Shown: positions 34,376 through 46,829, counted from the stretch's first letter. The stretch is 64,000 nucleotides of DNA from Paulinella micropora (GCA_009731375.1 BJOX01000082.1:1014974-1078973), one strand, 5' to 3'. The notes: generated by a model not told the origin, from the letters alone. Made by a program: numbers and translations.

Positions 34376-34560
34376 AAGAGAAGAAACGAGGGGGAAGAAC
34401 AAGAAGAAGAAGAGGAGGAGAAAGATGAAGAAGAAGAAAAGGAGGAGGGGGAGGAGGAGGAGGAGGAAGAGGAGGAGGAGGAGGAAGAAGAAGAAGAAGA
34501 AGAAGAAGAAGAAGAAGAAGAAGGAGAAGGAGAGGAAGAGGAGGACGAGGAGAATGCAAG
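34376..34560 (+). repeat. (GAA)n/(GAG)n array
   Basis: Purine trinucleotide tract in the presumed intron just upstream (minus strand) of exon K1. It gives a pyrimidine-rich run on the minus strand before the acceptor. Confidence 0.9.
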
Positions 34561-34857
34561 ACGGCAGGGAGAAAAGGAAGACGACAGGCATGGCATAAGA
34601 GGATGAGGTATACGTATGTAAGAATAAATTAAATATGTACATTTATTATACATGAAAGTCAGCATTTATCGCTTGCAGTTCACTGACTTACCTCCATAGA
34701 CTGACCTCCATCTGACAGCCAAGCTTAAGTCTGCGGATATTTTTATGATAGGACATAACAGTTAGATGAGTTACGTTTTGTATAAATCATGTGAAGTACA
34801 TAAGCATGTCACTCAAAATAAATAAAATAAATAAATATATAAATAATATATAAATGA

Positions 34858-34862
34858 AGCAA

Positions 34863-34922
<60 letters not shown>

Positions 34923-34956
34923 ATAAGCTATACGTATTTTATATATAGCTGATATA

Positions 34957-35033
<77 letters not shown>

Positions 35034-35064
35034 CATTAACTAACTATCTATCTATCTATCTATA

Positions 35065-35126
<62 letters not shown>

Positions 35127-35156
35127 CCTGTCTATCTACCTACCTATCCATCTATG

Positions 35157-35244
<88 letters not shown>
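34858..35244 (+). repeat. (AAAT)n then (TATC)n arrays
   Basis: AAAT tetranucleotides to 34922, then TATC tracts with a CATTAACTAACTATC interruption. The T retroposon begins inside the TATC tract. Confidence 0.95.
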
Positions 35245-35582
35245 CTGTTCCCTGAGGGTGCCCTTTCTCGCTTGTTGAGCCCGGAATAAAACCCACAGTG
35301 CTCTGTCTATGCTAGACTGTCATCACAGTCTCGAAACTCCATCTGCTTACTGGGTCCTCTGTAATGGAGGTGGGAGCTCGTTCTGCAAGGGGCGCTTATG
35401 GAACGAGCCCTGGCCCCGCCTGGTACTAGAAAGGTTTGAGCTCTCGCTGAGACATGCTGTCGAGAGAACTCTTCTGGTGCAAACATCACGGCTGAGCTGG
35501 GCATCGGATAAATCCTTTGCCCACAGACTTCCTTGGTTGACGAAATCAGAAGCTCATTTTTTTTTACATTAGTCGATATCTC

Positions 35583-35583
<1 letters not shown>
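35245..35583 (+). mobile_element. retroposon family T, copy 1 (5'-truncated, TATC-tailed)
   Basis: It starts CCTGTTCCCTGAGGGTGCCC directly after (TATC)n and ends TTAGTCGATATCTCATC, going straight into a new (TATC)n. The two longer copies at 48928 and 49566 have ~105 bp more at the 5' end. 5' truncation plus a simple-repeat tail is the signature of target-primed reverse transcription. No coding capacity seen. Confidence 0.75.
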
Positions 35584-36073
<490 letters not shown>

Positions 36074-36229
36074 GTGGCAACACAAAAACAAGCTAAACAA
36101 AACAAAATAAAGCAAGTAAACACATAAACAAACAAACACACACACGCACATGAGAGGAAAAAAAAAAAAGAGAAAAAAAAAGGAAGTCTGAGAAGAGGAA
36201 GAAAAGGACAAGGAATAGGAGGAGAAGGA

Positions 36230-36361
36230 AGAAGCAGAAGTAGTAGCAGTGGTCGTAGTAATAGTAATAGTAGTAGTAGTAGAGATAGCAATAGCAGTAA
36301 AAACAAAGAGTTAAAGAAGACGAAGAAGACGAAGAAGAAGAAGAAGAAGAAGAAGAAGAAG

Positions 36362-36393
<32 letters not shown>

Positions 36394-36419
36394 GAAGTAG
36401 TAGTAGTAGTAGTAGTAGC

Positions 36420-36458
<39 letters not shown>

Positions 36459-36545
36459 CGTAGTAGTGGTAGTAGTTGTAGCAAAGGTTGAGTAGGAAAA
36501 GAGAAGAGAAGAAAAAGAACAGGGAGATGCAGTAGTAGTAGCAGC

Positions 36546-36588
<43 letters not shown>

Positions 36589-36600
36589 ATAGTAGTAGTG

Positions 36601-36631
<31 letters not shown>

Positions 36632-36790
36632 TAGTAGTAGTAGCAGTAGTAGTGGTAGTAGTAGTAGTAGTAGTACTACTACTACTACTACTAGAAAAAG
36701 GAGAAGAAGAAGAAGAAGAAGAAGAAGAAGAAGAAGAAGAAGAAGAAGAAGAAGAAGAAGAACAAGAACAAGAATAACAAGAAGAAGAAG

Positions 36791-36862
<72 letters not shown>

Positions 36863-37055
36863 AAGAAGAAGAAGAAGAAGAAGAAGAAGAAGAAGAAGAA
36901 GAAGAAGAAAAAGGAAGAAGAATAAAGAACAAGAAGAAGAAGAAGAAGAAGAAGAAGAAGAAGAAGAAGAAGAAGAAGAAGAAGAAGAAGAAGAAGAAGA
37001 AGAAGGAGGATGAGGAGGAGGAGGAGGAGGAGGAGGAGAAGGAGAAGGAGAAGAA
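36230..37055 (+). repeat. (AGA)n/(AGT)n trinucleotide mosaic
   Basis: Alternating AGA, AGT and GGA blocks. Open frames on the minus strand (poly Ser/Thr/Leu) are artefacts. From 36366 onward the block is repeated identically from 39028. Confidence 0.95.
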
Positions 37056-37100
37056 TCCCGTACTAGTAACCCGTAAAAAGAAGAAAGAAAAAGTGGAGAC

Positions 37101-37190
37101 CGCACACGTTGGGGCTGCGGTAAAAGTTACACTTCAAATCCCCACAACACTCATCGTGGGAGGTGCAATTTCTACCTTCATCCTTACAAC
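37101..37190 (-). CDS. six-cysteine (knottin-pattern) exon K2
   Basis: Minus-strand exon, acceptor GTCTGTTCAG behind a pyrimidine-rich tract, 90 nt = 30 codons, phase 1 both ends. The donor would be TGCG|GTCTCC (weak). Spacing is C-x6-C-x5-CC-x4-C-x8-C (CKDEGRNC, ECCGDLKC). It shares design and phase with exon K1 (34260-34370) but little sequence, so they are likely ancient duplicates. Upstream on the same strand is the 37345-37469 exon. Same cautions on function as for K1. Confidence 0.6.
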
Positions 37191-37221
37191 CTGAACAGAC
37201 GCACAAAGAGAAAAAAAATGT

Positions 37222-37262
37222 ATCTATATATCTAACTACCTATCTATCTATCTATCGATCTA

Positions 37263-37332
<70 letters not shown>
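37222..37332 (+). repeat. (TATC)n array
   Basis: Tetranucleotide tract between two exon candidates. Duplicated at 39884-39994. Confidence 0.95.
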
Positions 37333-37344
37333 GAACGGACGCAC

Positions 37345-37469
37345 TAGTCCTTGAATACAACGAGCCAGGACTTTAAGCGTTTCGATTTCAACGGATTCTT
37401 GCGTCCCAAACGTACGTTGCAGCTCGTCCGATGTTAGAAAGCTGTTGCAGAAAGCTTCCATACAGGCTA
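37345..37469 (-). CDS. putative exon (ACMEAFCNSF...), unknown
   Basis: Minus-strand open segment preceded by a good acceptor (TTACTCTTGCAG) and followed by a possible donor CTA|GTGCGT. It encodes ACMEAFCNSFLTSDELQ, then VEIETLKVLARCIQGL: helical, three cysteines. The proposed donor gives phase 0 against phase 1 for K2, so the 3' boundary or the join is uncertain. Function unknown. Confidence 0.4.
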
Positions 37470-37501
37470 CTGCAAGAGTAAGAACGATATTAAGAAGCAT
37501 A

Positions 37502-38858
37502 GACTGAGAACGAAACGATCGAAGTCGTTGCTTGCTTATGGTACTTAAAAACTAGAACTTCTCCAGGTCTTTAGTGCATGGATGGTGACTTCAAGCGCTC
37601 CGTTCCCATCTCGCCCTGGTGTTTGGAACGTATCACTGTCATGGATCTGTCTGTTTTGTTTTCGTTTGTTGCTTGTTGTTGTCCTTGCTGTTGTTGCTGT
37701 TGCTCCCGTTGCCGTCGATGTTTGTGTGTTGCCTTGTTGTAGCTGCTGTTGTTCTATGTTAGCTATTGTTCTATGTTATTGTCGTTTTTTAAGCTCTCGA
37801 CCAGGTCTTTCACCAGCCAAAAACAGTCAACAGCATTTAAGCAGTATTGGCCACTGAGGACGCCTTTAGAAATTGCTAGTTCTTAAGTACAACAAGGAAT
37901 GACTTCAACCGCTTCTTTCTCAAACATGCTCTTCCTTACCACTTTTGCAGTAGCTCGTTTGAAAGTTCGGAGACTCATAAAGAGCATTCTTGTGAGCCAT
38001 GGCACAGGTTCGGGACCACGAGACAAGATCACAAGATATCTTTTTTTAATCCCGTTTAATCAAGATATATATCCCGGTCTAGATTTAAGGGGTTTTGAGA
38101 TTAATATCTTGTAATCTTGTCTCGCTGTGGACTCAAACCTCCAATGAGAGCGAAGCGTTTGAAATCGTTTCTTGTTGTACTTAATAACTATGAACCTCTC
38201 CTGTCAAAAGTTTGCTGTTTAATATTGAAGTAAAATAAGCATGGACGATGTAGAATATTACATATGACATTTATCATTATTTTTTTGTTTACACAGATAA
38301 TATTGTACATATATGTTTCAATTCAAAGTTTATATACATATGTATGGATGGTATATAACTTGTGCGTATGTAGTATGTATGTATGTGTACGTGTATGTAT
38401 GTATGTATACATATAAGTTGTGCGCATGTGATATGTGTGACACTGTCTGGGTTAGGTGTCTCCGGAGCCGTCCATCGAATGCATACAACATCGTCATGAC
38501 AAGTTCCTAGTTCTTAAGTAACATAAGCGATTACTTCAAGCGCTTTGTTCTCAGTCCATGCTCACCACCATGTGACACTGTCTGGGTTAGGTGTCTCCGG
38601 AGCCGTCCATCGAATGCATACAACATCGTCATGACAAGTTCCTAGTTCTTAAGTAACATAAGCGATTACTTCAAGCGCTTTGTTCTCAGTCCATGCTCAC
38701 CACCATGGCCACCATTTTTGCAGTAGCTCATTTGAAGAGTCTCACCAGGAGCTTTCCAATAAGCTATGGCACAGGTTCGGGACGCCAAGAACAGTTGAGA
38801 GCCAAGCGCTTGAAGTCAATGCTCGGAGTTTTTAAGAACTGGCAACTTCTCGCAACTT
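37502..38858. mobile_element. cluster of F1 fold-back copies with nested hairpin and 135-bp duplication
   Basis: A 3' end copy (about 37502-37564), a second with TTG-rich filling (37588-37860), a third (37884-38212) and a fourth (38500-38858) all show the F1 signals CTTCAAGCGCTTTGTTC, GTAGCTCATTTGAA, GAGCTTTCCAAT and GTTCTTAAGTA. The third is interrupted at 38019-38124 by another hairpin with ~21-bp arms (CGAGACAAGATCACAAGATA and inverse). The fourth has a 135-bp direct duplication (38436-38570 / 38571-38705). Confidence 0.7.
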
Positions 38859-38963
38859 ACGCGCTGACAAAATGTGCCTTAGACGAGTCGCTTGGCCATA
38901 ATTGGCTAATATCCGCTGTTACATACCTTTTGCTTTGCCACCCCCCCCCCCCCCCCCCCCCCC

Positions 38964-39027
38964 NNNNNNNNNNNNNNNNNNNNNNNNNNNNNNNNNNNNN
39001 NNNNNNNNNNNNNNNNNNNNNNNNNNN
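38964..39027. other. assembly gap (64 N) between the 2.6-kb copies
   Basis: It lies exactly between the left copy, ending in poly(C), and the right copy, starting within AGA repeats. Confidence 1.
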
Positions 39028-39081
39028 AGAAGAAGAAGAAGAAGAAGAAGAAGTAGAAGTAGTAGTAGTAGTAGTAGTAGC

Positions 39082-39120
<39 letters not shown>

Positions 39121-39207
39121 CGTAGTAGTGGTAGTAGTTGTAGCAAAGGTTGAGTAGGAAAAGAGAAGAGAAGAAAAAGAACAGGGAGATGCAGTAGTAG
39201 TAGCAGC

Positions 39208-39250
<43 letters not shown>

Positions 39251-39262
39251 ATAGTAGTAGTG

Positions 39263-39293
<31 letters not shown>

Positions 39294-39452
39294 TAGTAGT
39301 AGTAGCAGTAGTAGTGGTAGTAGTAGTAGTAGTAGTACTACTACTACTACTACTAGAAAAAGGAGAAGAAGAAGAAGAAGAAGAAGAAGAAGAAGAAGAA
39401 GAAGAAGAAGAAGAAGAAGAAGAACAAGAACAAGAATAACAAGAAGAAGAAG

Positions 39453-39524
<72 letters not shown>

Positions 39525-39762
39525 AAGAAGAAGAAGAAGAAGAAGAAGAAGAAGAAGAAGAAGAAGAAGAAAAAGGAAGAAGAATAAAGAACAAGAAGAA
39601 GAAGAAGAAGAAGAAGAAGAAGAAGAAGAAGAAGAAGAAGAAGAAGAAGAAGAAGAAGAAGAAGAAGGAGGATGAGGAGGAGGAGGAGGAGGAGGAGGAG
39701 AAGGAGAAGGAGAAGAATCCCGTACTAGTAACCCGTAAAAAGAAGAAAGAAAAAGTGGAGAC

Positions 39763-39852
39763 CGCACACGTTGGGGCTGCGGTAAAAGTTACACTTCAAA
39801 TCCCCACAACACTCATCGTGGGAGGTGCAATTTCTACCTTCATCCTTACAAC
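39763..39852 (-). CDS. six-cysteine exon K2, duplicate
   Basis: Same sequence, splice sites and phase as 37101-37190. It lies in copy 2 of the 2.6-kb segment, so it counts as an independent exon only if the duplication is real. Confidence 0.5.
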
Positions 39853-39924
39853 CTGAACAGACGCACAAAGAGAAAAAAAATGTATCTATATATCTAACTA
39901 CCTATCTATCTATCTATCGATCTA

Positions 39925-39994
<70 letters not shown>

Positions 39995-40006
39995 GAACGG
40001 ACGCAC

Positions 40007-40131
40007 TAGTCCTTGAATACAACGAGCCAGGACTTTAAGCGTTTCGATTTCAACGGATTCTTGCGTCCCAAACGTACGTTGCAGCTCGTCCGATGTTAGA
40101 AAGCTGTTGCAGAAAGCTTCCATACAGGCTA
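40007..40131 (-). CDS. putative exon (ACMEAFCNSF...), duplicate
   Basis: Same as 37345-37469, in copy 2 of the 2.6-kb segment. F1 copies are likewise duplicated at about 40164-41520. Confidence 0.35.
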
Positions 40132-41651
40132 CTGCAAGAGTAAGAACGATATTAAGAAGCATAGACTGAGAACGAAACGATCGAAGTCGTTGCTTGCTTA
40201 TGGTACTTAAAAACTAGAACTTCTCCAGGTCTTTAGTGCATGGATGGTGACTTCAAGCGCTCCGTTCCCATCTCGCCCTGGTGTTTGGAACGTATCACTG
40301 TCATGGATCTGTCTGTTTTGTTTTCGTTTGTTGCTTGTTGTTGTCCTTGCTGTTGTTGCTGTTGCTCCCGTTGCCGTCGATGTTTGTGTGTTGCCTTGTT
40401 GTAGCTGCTGTTGTTCTATGTTAGCTATTGTTCTATGTTATTGTCGTTTTTTAAGCTCTCGACCAGGTCTTTCACCAGCCAAAAACAGTCAACAGCATTT
40501 AAGCAGTATTGGCCACTGAGGACGCCTTTAGAAATTGCTAGTTCTTAAGTACAACAAGGAATGACTTCAACCGCTTCTTTCTCAAACATGCTCTTCCTTA
40601 CCACTTTTGCAGTAGCTCGTTTGAAAGTTCGGAGACTCATAAAGAGCATTCTTGTGAGCCATGGCACAGGTTCGGGACCACGAGACAAGATCACAAGATA
40701 TCTTTTTTTAATCCCGTTTAATCAAGATATATATCCCGGTCTAGATTTAAGGGGTTTTGAGATTAATATCTTGTAATCTTGTCTCGCTGTGGACTCAAAC
40801 CTCCAATGAGAGCGAAGCGTTTGAAATCGTTTCTTGTTGTACTTAATAACTATGAACCTCTCCTGTCAAAAGTTTGCTGTTTAATATTGAAGTAAAATAA
40901 GCATGGACGATGTAGAATATTACATATGACATTTATCATTATTTTTTTGTTTACACAGATAATATTGTACATATATGTTTCAATTCAAAGTTTATATACA
41001 TATGTATGGATGGTATATAACTTGTGCGTATGTAGTATGTATGTATGTGTACGTGTATGTATGTATGTATACATATAAGTTGTGCGCATGTGATATGTGT
41101 GACACTGTCTGGGTTAGGTGTCTCCGGAGCCGTCCATCGAATGCATACAACATCGTCATGACAAGTTCCTAGTTCTTAAGTAACATAAGCGATTACTTCA
41201 AGCGCTTTGTTCTCAGTCCATGCTCACCACCATGTGACACTGTCTGGGTTAGGTGTCTCCGGAGCCGTCCATCGAATGCATACAACATCGTCATGACAAG
41301 TTCCTAGTTCTTAAGTAACATAAGCGATTACTTCAAGCGCTTTGTTCTCAGTCCATGCTCACCACCATGGCCACCATTTTTGCAGTAGCTCATTTGAAGA
41401 GTCTCACCAGGAGCTTTCCAATAAGCTATGGCACAGGTTCGGGACGCCAAGAACAGTTGAGAGCCAAGCGCTTGAAGTCAATGCTCGGAGTTTTTAAGAA
41501 CTGGCAACTTCTCGCAACTTACGCGCTGACAAAATGTGCCTTAGACGAGTCGCTTGGCCATAATTGGCTAATATCCGCTGTTACATACCTTTTGCTTTGC
41601 CACCCCCCCCCCCCCCCCCCCCCCCCGGGGCCCCCCCCCCCNNNNNNNNNN

Positions 41652-42480
41652 GAAAAAAGAAGAAAAGAAAGAACGAAAGAAAGAAAGAGGGGGAGGGGGA
41701 GGAGGAGTAAGAGGAGACAGAAAAAGGCAAGAAGAAGAAGTACGAGGAGGGGGAGAAGGATGAGGTGTTCACCGCTGCAACCATCGCAACCACACGCGAG
41801 CCGGCGGCGCCCGCTAAAGCCCCATTCTAAGTGGCACACACGTAATGTGGTCAACTTTCCGGAAAAATGCTTAATCATAGTTTGCGGCACCCAGGAGAAG
41901 TTGGGAGCTGATACTCGCATGGTGGTTATTATTATCATTACTTTTGTTACTTCTATGATTATTTTGATTTTAGTTACGACTACAACCGGGGGGGGGGGGG
42001 GGGGGAAAAAGGGGAAAGANNNNNNNNNNAGTGACCAAACGGTATTTTCCCGTTACCGTTAACCAGTGGTGCAATCCTACACATGTACACAAAGGAAATT
42101 TAGAAACAGCAAGAAAATAATGTTGACCATCGTTCCCCTGGGAATTGGGCAGAATAAATTATGAGGTAAAAGTTCAACTTGGGATCGGTCAGCAATTTGA
42201 GCGCAGTTCCCTGTTATTCTAAAACTTGACCGACAGAAATGCGACAGAAATGAATCATGGTTCTGTACCAGCTGAGACACTAGCAAAAGCTTTGATCGCG
42301 GTTTCGTCGAAGTCAGGGGAAAATAAATTTCACGTCTAGCTAGGGAACAGTGGTCCAAGTGAATACGTTTTAGATGCTGCGAGTTCACAAATAAAAAATC
42401 GCTTTGACGGGTTTCGTTCTCAAGTATGTACGTATGTATACGTATATATATCATATATATATATATATATGTAGAATGCT
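41652..42480. other. mixed region: purine tract, poly(G) gap, unique DNA
   Basis: A GAAA/GGA-rich tract (41652-41760), a short G-family-like fragment (about 41869-41930), a 10-N gap after poly(G), and about 400 bp of unique sequence without a convincing frame on either strand. Confidence 0.5.
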
Positions 42481-42484
42481 TGTT

Positions 42485-42597
42485 TTATGCATCTAAATTC
42501 TGCTTGGCGTGGATTGTGAGGTAGAGCGGCCGTTTGCAATCGTCTAGGGCTTCTAAAGAGCCATTGAAATAGATTTGGGACACAGGCATTGGTAGTG
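42485..42597 (-). CDS. possible terminal exon, 36 codons
   Basis: Minus-strand segment after AATAATAG reads SLPMPVSQIYFNGSLEALDD, then KRPLYLTIHAKQNLDA and TAA. Composition looks protein-like, but a second frame is also open and the acceptor lies within a TTA repeat. It would make a gene end here, with the 47565-47704 exon possibly upstream. Weak call. Confidence 0.25.
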
Positions 42598-42599
42598 AT

Positions 42600-42682
42600 A
42601 TTGCTATTATTTATTATTATTATTATCATGATTATTATTATTATTATGATTATTATTATTATTATTATCATTATTATCATTA

Positions 42683-42773
<91 letters not shown>

Positions 42774-42775
42774 GG
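42600..42775 (+). repeat. (ATT)n array
   Basis: ATT tract with ATC variants. Confidence 0.95.
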
Positions 42776-42835
42776 AGGGGTGCACAGTATGGCACCCCAC
42801 GGGAAGAGGAGGTGGTTGGGCCTCCCCACTGGTTT

Positions 42836-43006
42836 CGAGGCTATGTCGTTGTGTTGGCTCCGAGGCTATGTTGTCGTGTTGGTTCCGAGGCTATGTTGTT
42901 GTGTTGGTTCCGAGTCTCTGTTGTTGTGTGGGTTCCGAGGCTATGTCGATGTGGGTTCCGAGGCTATGTTGTTGCGTTGGTTCCGAGGCCATGTCGTTGT
43001 GTTGTT
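42836..43006 (+). repeat. 25-bp minisatellite
   Basis: About seven units of the CGAGGCTATGTTGTTGTGTT type, imperfect. Confidence 0.85.
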
Positions 43007-43199
43007 TTTTATAAGACATACACCACGTGGGATCAAAGGGGTATTTACATTCCGCGATCTAGGGGTGGTGACGGGTTTCGAGGCGTCCCAGATACTTACC
43101 ACAAAACGTCCTCATGCGCTGGCAGACCGCATGAAATGTCTGCTACCCCTGTGAGTACCTCCATGCGGGACCTACCCAGTCTCGTGGAGCTCTCACGCG

Positions 43200-43396
43200 G
43201 GGAAGATCAATCATTTGTAGTTGATTTCCTGCAAGGTACCCGACACTGTGCGGGTAGTAGGGACTTCCTTTTGGGGCCTTCTATGCAGGATGGTTAGAGT
43301 CACTCTTCCCTCCCCAACATACTCACTGTAGTCCCTGTTGGGTCGAGGGATGGAGGCGCATGGCCCTCGGGCTCAGCCATGACAGATCAATATACA
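43200..43396 (+). mobile_element. retroposon family N, copy 2
   Basis: It runs from ATCAATCATTTGTAGTTGAT to CTCAGCCATGACAGATCAAT and ends in (ATT)n. It contains GGTACCCGACAC and a GAGGGATGGAGGCGCATGGC block. The GGAGGCGCATG word is also present in S and, in part, in M3. Confidence 0.6.
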
Positions 43397-43506
43397 TTAT
43401 TATTATTATTATAATTATTATTATTATTAGTAGTAGTAGTAGTGGTGGTGGTGGTGGCGGTAGTGATTGCGGTAATTTTATCGTAGTGGTGCAGAAAGAG
43501 AACGCG

Positions 43507-43517
<11 letters not shown>

Positions 43518-43590
<73 letters not shown>
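43518..43590 (+). repeat. (GA)n then (GACA)n arrays
   Basis: Purine dinucleotide tract within a GA-rich region to about 43700. Confidence 0.9.
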
Positions 43591-43839
43591 CTGTGGGAGA
43601 CAGGAAAACAGTGACCGATAGGGGACAAGAGGGAGGCCCAGGTAGACAGAGAAAAAGAAGCAGGAATTCGAAGAAAGAGAGGAGATAGAGAGAAGACGCA
43701 CTGAGGGCAAATAATTGGAACGAGAACGTTGCTTCTCGTGGGTTCCTGTACGCCCTCAGGTATAACAAATGAACAGTTGTCCTAAAGTAGATTGGGGCAA
43801 CACAAAAAACAAACAAAAAAATCATACGCGTGAGTTTGC

Positions 43840-44230
43840 CCCGAGCTTTAAATTTTGTTTCGCCAAATTTTCACGGGAATTTCGGTCGAAGTTGTTTATG
43901 AATATTACAGTGTTCACTTTGATGGAATTACGGTCGCAGTCACTTGCTAACTTTTTCCTGGCAGTTACGGTCGAAGTTGCTTGCTAACTTTTCCCATGAG
44001 CTAATCTACATTGTTTGTGAGCCTGAATAGAAATTACGGTCCAAGTGTTGGCTACTCTTTTTCTCACGGGAATCAAGGTCAAATTTTTTGCCTGAGTATG
44101 GTCGAATTCGTTGCCGAATTTCAATGGGAAATTACGGTCGAAGTGGTTCGCTGACTTTTTCCATTAATGCGGATTACGGTTAACGTTCTTTGTAAACTTT
44201 CACGGGAATCACGCTCGACGTGTGTGTGTG
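43840..44230 (+). repeat. degenerate ACGGTCGAAGTTG minisatellite
   Basis: A loosely conserved 35-55 bp unit (GGGAATTACGGTCGAAGTTG, then TTGCTAACTTTT) recurs about nine times with heavy divergence. Three more units lie at about 44515-44610, beyond an intervening (ATT)n/(AT)n block. No coding signal. Confidence 0.75.
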
Positions 44231-44246
44231 TGTGTTTCTTTTAATC

Positions 44247-44247
<1 letters not shown>

Positions 44248-44302
<55 letters not shown>

Positions 44303-44424
44303 CATTATTATTATTAATTATTATTATTCTGGGAATCAACGTCTTAAAAAAAAATAATAATAAATAAATTAAAAAAAAAAAAAAAACATATATGTATATA
44401 TATATCTATATGTCTATATATCTG

Positions 44425-44463
<39 letters not shown>

Positions 44464-44480
44464 GATTGCTGTTGCTGTTG
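44248..44480 (+). repeat. (ATT)n, poly(A) and (AT)n arrays
   Basis: Low-complexity AT-rich block splitting the ACGGTCGAAGTTG minisatellite. Confidence 0.9.
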
Positions 44481-44779
44481 CTGTTGTTGTTGTTGTTGTT
44501 TTGCTTCTTTTTCTGGGAATTAAAGTCGAAGCTGTTTGCGAAATTTTTATGGAATTACGGTCTCAGTTGCTTATGAAATTTTCATGGCATTACGGTCAAA
44601 ATTGTTTGCGAAGTACAAGCAAGGCATGTGTATGTATGTATATATAAGTTCATGCATGATATGTATTTATGCAATTTATTTATCAAGTATCGCTTGTGAC
44701 CAGGGACCGCAACCCTTTTCATACATGTATATGTACATGTATACTTACATCTTATGCATATGTTTCTCTTTTCTTGTTT

Positions 44780-45012
<233 letters not shown>

Positions 45013-45139
45013 TACAGCAAGGAATGTCAATGACCCAGAATTTCGGGTCGGAAGTGCTTCGCAATAGAACGGAAAAGCCTGAACAGCTGTTGGAAGCTTC
45101 TGGAAGACCTTTCACGCACGCGGGATCCCTACACGCATA

Positions 45140-45188
45140 GATAGATAAATGGACAGACAGACAGACAGATAGATAGATAAATAGATAA

Positions 45189-45231
<43 letters not shown>

Positions 45232-45718
45232 TATAGGTAGATAGATAGATAGATAGATAAATAGGTAAGCTTATATAGGTAGACAGGAAGGTAGGTACGT
45301 AGGTAGGTAGATATATATACAAAGATAGATACATAGACACAAAGGTGGGCAGTTAGATAGACAGATGGACAGATAGATAGAATGTATTGTAGATACATGA
45401 GATAGATGGATAGGTAACAAGACGAATAGAACGATATAATAACACATTGTCGATTCATATATAGGCAGAGAGCTAGTTAAAAATATATGGAAGTAGGTAG
45501 GGAGATAGCGATGGATAGATAGATGGATAGATGGAAACTATTTTATGTTTGAAATAGATAGATAAACAGATAGATAAAAAGACAGACGGACGGATGGATA
45601 AAAGATGGATGATAGATACAGAAAGTAGATATGTTGACAGATAGACTTCTGGCCCTATGACAAGCGCTTCGTACACTCTGGTTTCTTGATCAATTGATAG
45701 ATACTAATAGTATTCGAG

Positions 45719-45770
<52 letters not shown>

Positions 45771-45787
45771 GGATGGATGGATGGATG

Positions 45788-45849
<62 letters not shown>

Positions 45850-46025
45850 GAGATAGATAGATAGATAGATAAATAGATAGAAATATATGAATGGGCGGAT
45901 GGATGAATGAATGGTTAGATGAGAAGATGGATAGGTATGCAGACGTATCATAAATTTGGATATATGGATAGATGGATAGATAGATAAATAGATAAATATA
46001 TAAATAGATAGATAAATATGTTGAT
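45140..46025 (-). repeat. (GATA)n array, imperfect
   Basis: About 890 bp of GATA-type repeats with GGTA, GGAT and AAAT variants and short unique islands. Confidence 0.9.
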
Positions 46026-46049
46026 AGGTACGTGGGTAGAGGTTTAGGG

Positions 46050-46077
46050 TTACTACTACTACTACTACTACCACTAG

Positions 46078-46120
<43 letters not shown>

Positions 46121-46175
46121 TCTACTATTACTACTACTACTACTACAACTACTACTTCTACTAGTAGTAGTAATA
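46050..46175 (+). repeat. (TAC)n array
   Basis: ACT/TAC trinucleotide tract. Confidence 0.95.
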
Positions 46176-46261
46176 ATCATGATTATTAATACTAACAAAA
46201 GCTATAACAACAACAGCATAAACAACAACTACAACAAAGACATAATCAATAATAATAATAG

Positions 46262-46297
46262 ATGGTAGAACTTGACCACTGGGCTATCACGATGTCC

Positions 46298-46298
<1 letters not shown>
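46262..46298 (-). mobile_element. SINE family S, 5' fragment, minus strand
   Basis: Reverse complement of the first ~37 bases of S (A-box region only), sitting between TAA repeats. Confidence 0.65.
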
Positions 46299-46355
<57 letters not shown>

Positions 46356-46608
46356 GTGCTTCTCTGTCAATGGCTGATGCATTTCTGCACATGCGCCTCC
46401 ATCGTCTCACCCGTGAGGGGAGTACGAAGAATTGACGATAAGCTCTAATGACACCCCCGCAAGGGCAGTTCCAACACTTCCAGACGGGCCGGTATGTTCA
46501 ATGAAAATACTGGTCCAGACGGATCGGTATGTTCAATGAAAATACTGGTGGCACCGACGGGAATCGAACTGGCGACAGGGCCCAGATGGTAGAACTTGAC
46601 CACTGGGC

Positions 46609-46609
<1 letters not shown>
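46356..46609 (-). mobile_element. SINE family S, copy 4, minus strand (35-bp duplication subfamily)
   Basis: Near full-length S in reverse orientation between (TAA)n tracts. It ends GTGCTTCTCTGTCAATGG (complement of the S 3' tail). It carries the B box and the same tandem 35-bp internal duplication as copy 3, though its middle part is longer than copy 3. Confidence 0.8.
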
Positions 46610-46657
<48 letters not shown>

Positions 46658-46693
46658 GTAATAATAATAATAATAATATTAATAATAATAATG

Positions 46694-46728
<35 letters not shown>

Positions 46729-46829
46729 CGATTTTTTCTTTATCGTTTTTTGGTTTATTTTGCGTGAGATTCGGTCTACAACTCAAAAAACAAAAAACCA
46801 ACAAAAAATCGAATTTTAAAAATTCAAAA

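Larger units (their letters stand above)
36366..38963. repeat. 2.6-kb duplicated segment, copy 1
   Basis: Every landmark in this segment recurs exactly 2,662 bp to the right, including the lengths of several microsatellites. The copy ends at a poly(C) tract and a 64-N gap. Copy 2 is 39028-41625. Confidence 0.9.
39028..41625. repeat. 2.6-kb duplicated segment, copy 2
   Basis: Apparently identical to 36366-38963, ending in the same poly(C) tract, after which it continues to GGGGCCCC and another gap. Length identity across hypervariable repeats suggests an unmerged assembly overlap or a very recent tandem duplication. Confidence 0.9.

Noticed and set aside
36093-37105. Long poly-Ser/Thr and poly-Leu minus-strand frames (and again at 38.9-39.8 kb)
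   Set aside because: AGA/AGT trinucleotide arrays. No flanking domain in those frames.
37582-37857. 91-codon plus-strand Val/Ala/Leu-rich frame, repeated at 40244
   Set aside because: It lies within F1-derived sequence with TTG repeats. The second copy is the same 2.6-kb duplicate, not independent conservation.
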